The translations under genes and the position numbers were made by a program. The notes below the pieces were generated by a model. That model did not search any database. It was given only the letters and a program-made list of their open reading frames with translations, and was not told the origin of the DNA. Shown here in pieces: positions 57,420-64,000 of a stretch of DNA of 64,000 bases; the stretch's first letter is position 1; every line of letters begins with the position of its first letter. This DNA is from Solanum dulcamara (taxonomy: Eukaryota > Streptophyta > Magnoliopsida > Solanales > Solanaceae): positions 72,061,501 to 72,125,500 of the forward strand of contig NC_077240.1 in assembly GCF_947179165.1 (NCBI RefSeq), read 5' to 3'.

Positions 57420-59060
57420 TCTCTATTCTCTACCATTTGAGCAAGGAAAATGTATTAGCAGATACCTTGAGTCAAAAAGAGATGAGTATGGATAGTCTAG
57501 CCTTCCTTTTTATTATGGAGTTACATTTAAATTTAGACATTAGTCCTTAGCCAACAAGATGATTTATCTTGATATTTTAGATCCTAAGAAAGTGTTAGCA
57601 AATGTCGGTGTTTAGTCATCTCTATTGGATCATATTTGTGGTTGTCAGTTTGAGTATGAGGACTTGGTAGCTCTTCGAGATTGTGTTTTGAGAGGTGACG
57701 CCAATCAGGCCATATTAGATTCAGATGTGTTTTGAGGTTTGATGTCCATTTACGTGTTTTGGGAGTTGGGGTTTTAATTCAGTTAATCCATAGTAGGGCC
57801 CATGATTCCAGATATTATATCCATTCAAGCACCACAAAGATGTATCCTGACTTGAGGATGCATTATTGGTAGAGCGGTATGAGGAGATAAATTACAAACT
57901 ATATGTCTTGTTGCTTGTGTTGTCAGTAGGTAAAGGCCAAGCATTTGAGGCATGGTGGCAATTTTTCAGTGGTTCAATATTTCATAGTAGAAGTGGGATT
58001 GAATAACCATGGGTTTTGTGGTAGGTTTGCCTCGGACTCCTAGAGGTGTTGAAAATATTTGGGTCATTGTTGATTGATTGACCAAGTCAACACACTTATT
58101 TCCCATTCAATCTTCATTTAGCACTGAGAGATTGGCTCGTATCTACATTCAGGAGGTGGTTTGTCTTCATGGTGTGCCTGTATCTATCATATCTGACTAG
58201 GGTTCACAGATCACTTCCAACTTTAGGAGGACTTTTCGGGAGTAGTTGGGCATCATATCGACCTTAGCTTAAGTTTTTATCCACATACTGATGGTCAGTC
58301 GGAGCTCACTATTCACATTCTTGAAGATATGTTGCAAGCCAGTGTTTTTGACTTTGGAGATCAATGGGACAAGTTTTTTCCTTTGGCAAAGTTTTGCGTA
58401 CGAACACAACTATTACTCTAGTATTTACATGGTCCCATTTAAGGCCTTATATGACAGGTATTTTTGCTCTCTAATTTGTTGGTGAATCTACGGAGCCTAT
58501 ATCTCATGCTACAGACTTGGTTTAGGATGCCTTAGATCATGTGAGAGTGATTCAGGATAGGCTCAAGATAGTTCAGAGTAAACACTAGAGTTATGTGATT
58601 GTATGCGTTGGCTGCTGAGGTTTGCAGTTGGTGATAGAGTATTCCTTAAAGTATCACCCATGAAGGGCATGATAAGATTCGAGAGGCGGGGAAACCATAG
58701 CCCCAGGTATATAGGGCCTTTTGAGATTTTGAGGACAGTTGGAGATGTCGCTGATGAGTTAGCCCTACCTCCAATATTTTCAACTATTTATCTAGTTTTC
58801 CATATTTTGATATTGCATTGATATTATCCAGATGAGTCGCATGTGATCTAGCATAATGCAGTTGAGTTGGAAGATTTTTTGACCTTTATTGAGGAGCTAG
58901 TTGCTATTCTAGCCAGAGATGTGGGCCAGTTGAGATCCAGAGCCATTCACATGGTTAAGGTTCATTGGAAGCATCGTCTAGTCGAAGAAGCTACATGGGA
59001 GACCGACCAGGAGATGCGAGAGTAGTTCCCTGACTTATTTGAGACTTTAAGTACTTCTTG
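57420..59060 (+). pseudogene. Gypsy RNase H end, integrase and chromodomain-like tail
   Basis: 57426-57540: RNase H end, HLSKENVLADTLSQKEMSMD. 57905-57950: integrase finger block CCQ then VKAKHLRH. 57990-58480: integrase core (MGFVVGLPRTPRG, TKSTHLFPIQ, VCLHGVPVSII, with a stop after SD). 58603-58821: C-terminus (FAVGDRVFLKVSPMKGMIRF, SPRYIGPFEILRTVG). 58950-59060: VKVHWKHRLVEEATWETDQE, a short chromodomain-like motif at the very C-terminus, as in chromoviruses. Several frameshifts and stops (for example in the SD/GSQ block of the core near 58195). Confidence 0.88.
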
Positions 59061-59102
59061 ACTCTTACTTTTAGGGATAAAAGTTCTTTTAGTAGTGGAT
59101 GT

Positions 59103-62010
59103 TGTAATAACCCTCAAGGTAATTTCTCTGTAAATGCATTCTTTTCATCATTCATTTTGGATTTATGCTTGTTTCCTTGTTTTGGAGATTTTGAAATTTG
59201 AATAGTTGACTTTGGTCAAAATCAAGTAAACGACCTTGGAATTGAATTTTAAGGGTTTTATCAACTCCAGAATGGTCATTTTAGCCTATTAACATGGTCA
59301 GCTCGAGAGTAGAGATTTTTGGTGCGAGTTTGAACTATTAGGTGTTTTGGCCTTTAAGATTTGACCTAAGTTTGACCTTGGTCAACATTCTAGGAAAATG
59401 CACTAGGATGAAAATTATGTAAGTGTGGTTAGCTTAAAATATCAAGTTTGATGTAGAATAACCTTTGGTGCACTTCTCAAGCATTTTGGTCTAATCTTGA
59501 GGCTTTTTGTTGAATTGTCTATAAATGACACTTGAGTGTGAGATTTATTTTTTGTCAATATAACCTCATATGGAAATTTTGACTGTACTATTGAATTCGA
59601 AACATCGAATTCAAAGGGGTAGCAAAGTTCATTTCTTCACATGAGGTTTCAAACACATCACGAGTATCCCCGTCGGAGATTTAGAACTTGGACAAACCAG
59701 CTAATGTAACTCAGCTGGTGCAGGCCATATTTTTCCTTCTCATTCATGGGCCACCTTATTCGCGTTCATGATGCCTAACTTCCCAGCCCTTTGCATTTTT
59801 GAAGTAACCTCCACGATCGCGAGGGTCTAACCAGTTGCCCTCCGCGATTGCGAGGGTCACTTCTATAGCAGTCCATGATTGTGAATAACAATTTGTCTAG
59901 TCTTTTGTTTAAAAGACAGATGGGATCATCTCATTCCTTAGAATTTTATTTGGCGATTTCTCCCTCATTTTAACTCTGATTTGCATGATTAAATGTCATG
60001 TGGGTTCGGGGTAATCGTGGAATGCATTGGAGTGTTCGAGTATTGTTGGGGAATATTTTTTTGAGGTAAAATTTGTGTTATAGCTTCTACCATAATCCTT
60101 ATGATTTAGCATCAATGGTGAATTATTGCATATGTTGATTTCTGCTGTTCCGATTCCTCAAATTCTGTTCCATTTTAGGAAATGGTTTCAGGTTTCTTCT
60201 AGAACCTTTTTATGGAGTCACTTTCAAAACATCTAGTGCGGGTGACACGTTCCTATATTTAGACTTTGAAATTGGTTCATATATATTTTTGAGTGATTTT
60301 AGTATCCAAAGGACTGTATTAATATTGTTTATTCAATTTTTGATAGTGTGGCAGCATTACAAGGTTATACGGAAGGAAAAAGCTTGGAGACTTGATTATA
60401 GAGAATGTGTGATCGGCCTAAAGGTAGGATACAACTTCCCTCTCCATATATTGATCTTGATTATGTGAAATCATGTCCATTAGTAGGAATTTGGGTTGGT
60501 TAAGTTTGTGATCATGTTGGATGGTGTATAAATCCTGTTTTAGGCTATTTTCGAGTAATTTGGCAACTTGTAAGCATGCAGAACTTGTTTAGCGATCATC
60601 CATACCCTGTGGACTTATTTATTACTATTTTATGATGATGTTGAGCATGGTTACCTTTAGTCTAGTCTTAGACTAGTGATTGTCATAAACTTGCTATATT
60701 TGGAGTCTTTAGGCTTTGTTCTTACTAGGACTTCATTTCGGATAGCTTAGCTCCCTATATACTGATATAGCAGACTTGGGTCTGATAATTTGAGCCTTAG
60801 ATTAGGTGTTAGCTCAGATTCGATGACCTTCTATCCTTTATCCCTCTTCTTACAACCCATACGTTGATAATTTGAGATTCTGGCTTTGCTTGGTAACTTG
60901 GTAATGGGTATGGCTTGAGCCTGGAGTGTTTGGTTGATTACCTGAGAATCGTCATTCCATGGTGGTTTTTTGATGACGAGTTGACATGATATCATTTGGT
61001 AGCCATTATCGTCGTAGATTTAAGTTCTGGTCATGCTTCTCTTTTATCTTCTATAGAGTTAATTCACTTTGGATACAGACTATTGCCTCTTTGAGACTCA
61101 TCTGCAGTTCGAGGTCCAGACACTGGACTTTTTAGTTGGGTTCTACTATTGGTTACTTGGACACTACTATGGACAACTCGAGATTTATCCATGTTCGAAG
61201 TTCGTGCTTTGTGCTCATTTGCTAGTCGACATTCATTGATTACTTGGAGGTTATCCACAGTTCAAGGTCTGGGCTACACTTTTTTGACTCTGGAATTGCC
61301 GTTTTGTATTCTAGTAGTTTTAGCTATTTCGTATATCCGTCGGGCTTATGGGAGTCCACTCGATTTTTTATTTAAACTTACGCATGAATTTACCTTCAGG
61401 ATTATGGGGGTCCAATTAGGTTTGGTTAGCTGTACTTAGTTCTGCTAGTTTTTGTACACTCGTGTGCATCTCCTTTACTTTTCATTTGACCTTTATTATT
61501 CCTAGATTCTATCTTTTCATATTGTTTTTACTTTTTAAGCTCAATCGGCCTATGATGCCTACTGGGTACCTATTATTTTGGTACTCATACTACACTCTAC
61601 ATCTTCTTTCATGATGCAAGTCCAAGCACTAATTACCAATGCTTATTCGAGTCAGTCGCAGTCTACATCAGAGGCGAGGGTGAGCACACTACATCTTGGA
61701 TTGACCTTTCTCAAAATGTGTATAGTTGACTAGCCTTTTGCTTTTTGAGGAAAATCTTTATTTTTGTGGTCCACTTTTGGGATTTGTATCTATTTTCTAG
61801 CAGCTATGTGCTTGTGGCTTCCAGGTTCTGGGAGGGATCTTATTTGTACATATATATGGTTTGCTTCCATTTTTGTTCCTGTAATTTCTAATATTGTTTA
61901 ATTTTGGTTTAGTTTATTCTGTTAATCTCATTATTGGCAGTTCTGAGATATGGGTCAGCTTACCTACATGTGAGTTGTAGTTGAGACCATCACGACTCAA
62001 GGAATTGTCA
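59103..62010 (+). repeat. 3' LTR of gypsy chromovirus
   Basis: About 2.9 kb, starting tgtaataaccc after a ttagtagtggatgt stretch and ending near caaggaattgtca. The end appears to have lost a few bases compared with relatives. Two TTGAC-N4-GTCAA palindromes (59206-59219, 59372-59385). A diverged version of the 50-bp LTR repeat array is near 60650-61300. The 96-codon frame at 61149-61439 lies in this LTR and is not a gene. Confidence 0.85.
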
Positions 62011-63431
62011 GTCAGTTAATCCTCCAAAATTAAAATACAGCTTCACAATGACACCAAAAACAATAATATGAATCATCCACTTCAAAATAAGCAACAAATT
62101 ATAAATCAAAAGTTTTACATCTCTATTAGAGAAACATCCGAGCTTAAATGATGTTCAACATATTGTTAAACAATTTTTCTTCTTAATATTCAACTATGTC
62201 AAATATAACACCAATCAGATTCAAGCGCAAAATTGTACATTTACTAAAATCAAATTTATCTATTGATTTTGAGATTTGAAAGATTTCGAATCCGATTGGG
62301 GTTCTTTTTTTAGAGTTGTGAGTTGTTGAATCTTTGAATATAATCAACTGTGAACTAAGTTTGGTTTCACCTAACCTGATTTAGTTGATTTAGTGAATAA
62401 GATGAGAATTCTTTTTGAACAAAATCATTGAAACTCCATTTATGGAGCCGAAGATTTTTGCATCTCAAATTCAAAATTTGAGAACTGAAGTTTGTATAGA
62501 TTACCTATCCATTGTTAAAATCATTTTAAAAGTCATTTATACTTAAATTCATATATAATTATCAATTTGGGGAAATATTTAAAGGAAAACTAAAATTTTC
62601 ATTGGAGAATTTTGAAAAGCTTGAAGAACACTCAAATCTATGAGAATCAAGGTTTTTTCTCTTTAGTTTAATGGGGTTTCAAGACGGGATAGGGGGGAGG
62701 GTACAAGATTATTAGGTGGATACAAATTTGGGTTGGGATTTAATTAGTTTAGGTTGATTATAAAATAAACCGATGAAATTATGCCACGTAATAAATAAAA
62801 ATTTTAATTGGATTGTTAAATGTGGTGGTAAAAAATAAGAATATTTCAAGACTAATAGGTTGACGTCAAGGGCATTATATATATACATATATACTAGTGC
62901 ATTGCACGTATATTCATGTTAATAAGTACAATTTTTCTTAAAGTAACATAAATGACATTGAAATATGTGTATGCTGATTCATACAAAATTATAATAGGAA
63001 AAATGTTAGCTCAATTTGATAAGTTATGAACCTATTTAACCGGTTCGATTTTAATGAATTTTACGTACATTCAAAAAATTGAATAAGATTTAGGTTCATT
63101 TCTGAAGAAGAGAAAACAACAGAGTATTTAATTTTAAAACATTGCAGTACACCAAGTCTTGATTATTTTTTTATTCCTTTTGTTTAAGATGAATTTGTAA
63201 AATGAAGTAACTTCATCATTATATGATTACATAAATGTTAATATAGTTTTATTCTTTCTACAAAGTGGGGAGAGAATATGGATAATTATGGTATATGGTC
63301 ATTCGGTAATTTTAATTACCAAAAAATGGTTATTCGATGTATATTCATATATATTTGGTGTATATTTCATATATAAAGTGTATCATAATGTATATTCAGT
63401 GTATAGTTCATGTATAAGTAATCTATATTGT
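62011..63431. other. AT-rich spacer
   Basis: No coding region or element ends found. Holds short simple repeats: atatatacatatatac near 62877-62893 and a run of tgtatattca/tatata words at 63335-63420 directly before the next LTR. Confidence 0.5.
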
Positions 63432-64000
63432 TGTAATGACCCTCTCAGTTATTTCTATGTTTCCGTATGTATCTTATCGGTCGGAGCATTTCTATAGCGA
63501 CCCAAGATATTTGGGAGTTATTGGTGCTGATGGTGTGGTTGTCGGGTCGTTCATTTGGAAAATATGTAGTTTTTCGTGTTAGAATGCCAATTATAACTAG
63601 AAAATAAACTTTCAGGTAAAGTCCTAGTAAACGGCCTCGGAACGAAATTCTAACAAATCCATCAGCTCTAAAATGACCAAATTATGATAGAAGCGTAGTT
63701 GAACTGAGACCCAAGGCTATCGATGCGAGTTTAAACTATTTTAGTAAATTCAATTCAGAAATGGGCTAAAAGTTGACTTTAGTCAACAACCTTGGCAACG
63801 TGCCCTTATGGGAATTCTGATAGCGTTTTCAGCTCCGGAATATCGATTTTAGTCTAGAATGACCTTTCGTTCTATTTCCGAGGCTTCCGAGTTTATTTTG
63901 AACCCCTCGGTAGATTTTGGTATGAGGAAGTGGGACCCACATTTGATTATAACGACCTCCAATAGAAATTACAACTTTAGAGTTGAGTCCGGAATGTTGT
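63432..64000 (+). repeat. Start of another gypsy LTR (runs off the window)
   Basis: Begins tgtaatgaccctctcag, the family's LTR start, and carries TTGAC-N4-GTCAA at 63773-63786 (341 bp from the start) and family phrases such as gaatgacctttcgttc. The orientation is plus; the rest lies beyond 64000. Confidence 0.8.

Larger units (their letters stand above)
57416..62010 (+). mobile_element. 5'-truncated gypsy chromovirus with 3' LTR
   Basis: Plus-strand element that begins abruptly within RNase H at about 57416, continues through integrase and ends with a 3' LTR at 62010. gag, protease and reverse transcriptase are missing. It is joined head-to-head with the gag of the minus-strand element. The LTR belongs to the same family as 42165-53381. 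Confidence 0.85.

Noticed and set aside
53640..59060. Endogenous plant pararetrovirus
   Set aside because: The domains are ordered gag-protease-RT-RNase H-integrase, with LTRs, tRNA primer sites and 5-bp duplications. No movement protein or virus-type coat protein region was recognised. Fits Ty3/gypsy.
61149..61439. 96-codon plus-strand frame
   Set aside because: Falls within the gypsy LTR 59103-62010, in the diverged tandem repeat zone; no domain.

Overview
This is a plant nuclear window with no intact host gene. It is a dense nest of LTR retrotransposons, solo LTRs, a LINE fragment, MITE-like elements and large inverted duplications. The AT-rich composition, initiator-Met-tRNA-type primer binding sites, Ty3/gypsy chromovirus polyproteins, Ty1/copia polyproteins and an RTE-like LINE endonuclease all point to a dicot. 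The LTR families look Solanaceae-like to me (inference from memory, not tested). Pericentromeric or other repeat-rich chromatin is likely.

Layout. 1-10.66 kb: a decayed copia pol (+) split by a gypsy element (1745-9256; target duplication attga). 10.66-13.8 kb: AC-rich non-coding DNA, possibly an antisense LTR. 13.79-14.34 kb: a 275-bp tandem duplication. 14.9-16.44 kb: the 5' part of an RTE-type LINE. 16.44-17.92 kb: antisense gypsy LTR sequence. 17.92-18.80 kb plus 24.82-24.92 kb: two head-to-head copies of the 5' end of a receptor-like cytoplasmic kinase gene forming a hairpin; the right arm is split by a gypsy element (18801-24818). 24.95-38.1 kb: a second, larger and older inverted repeat. 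Its left arm carries a MITE-like element that itself holds a solo LTR (27661-29866). Its right arm carries a young copia element (32014-37318).

38.1-57.4 kb: a minus-strand gypsy element with its 3' LTR on the left. That LTR is split by a copia-type solo LTR (39441-40898) and flanked at its boundary by a MITE (41651-42031). Its internal region is split by a second minus-strand gypsy element with 3.5-kb LTRs (42165-53381; target duplication gtaat). At about 57.415 kb it is fused head-to-head to a truncated plus-strand gypsy element (pol end plus 3' LTR, to 62010). 62.0-63.4 kb is AT-rich spacer. A further plus-strand LTR begins at 63432 and runs off the window.

The relative order of many events can be read directly. 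The inverted duplications came first, the long-LTR gypsy elements and solo LTRs followed, and the copia at 32 kb (one difference between its 361-bp LTRs) came last. No rRNA, tRNA gene, CRISPR array or organelle insertion was recognised.
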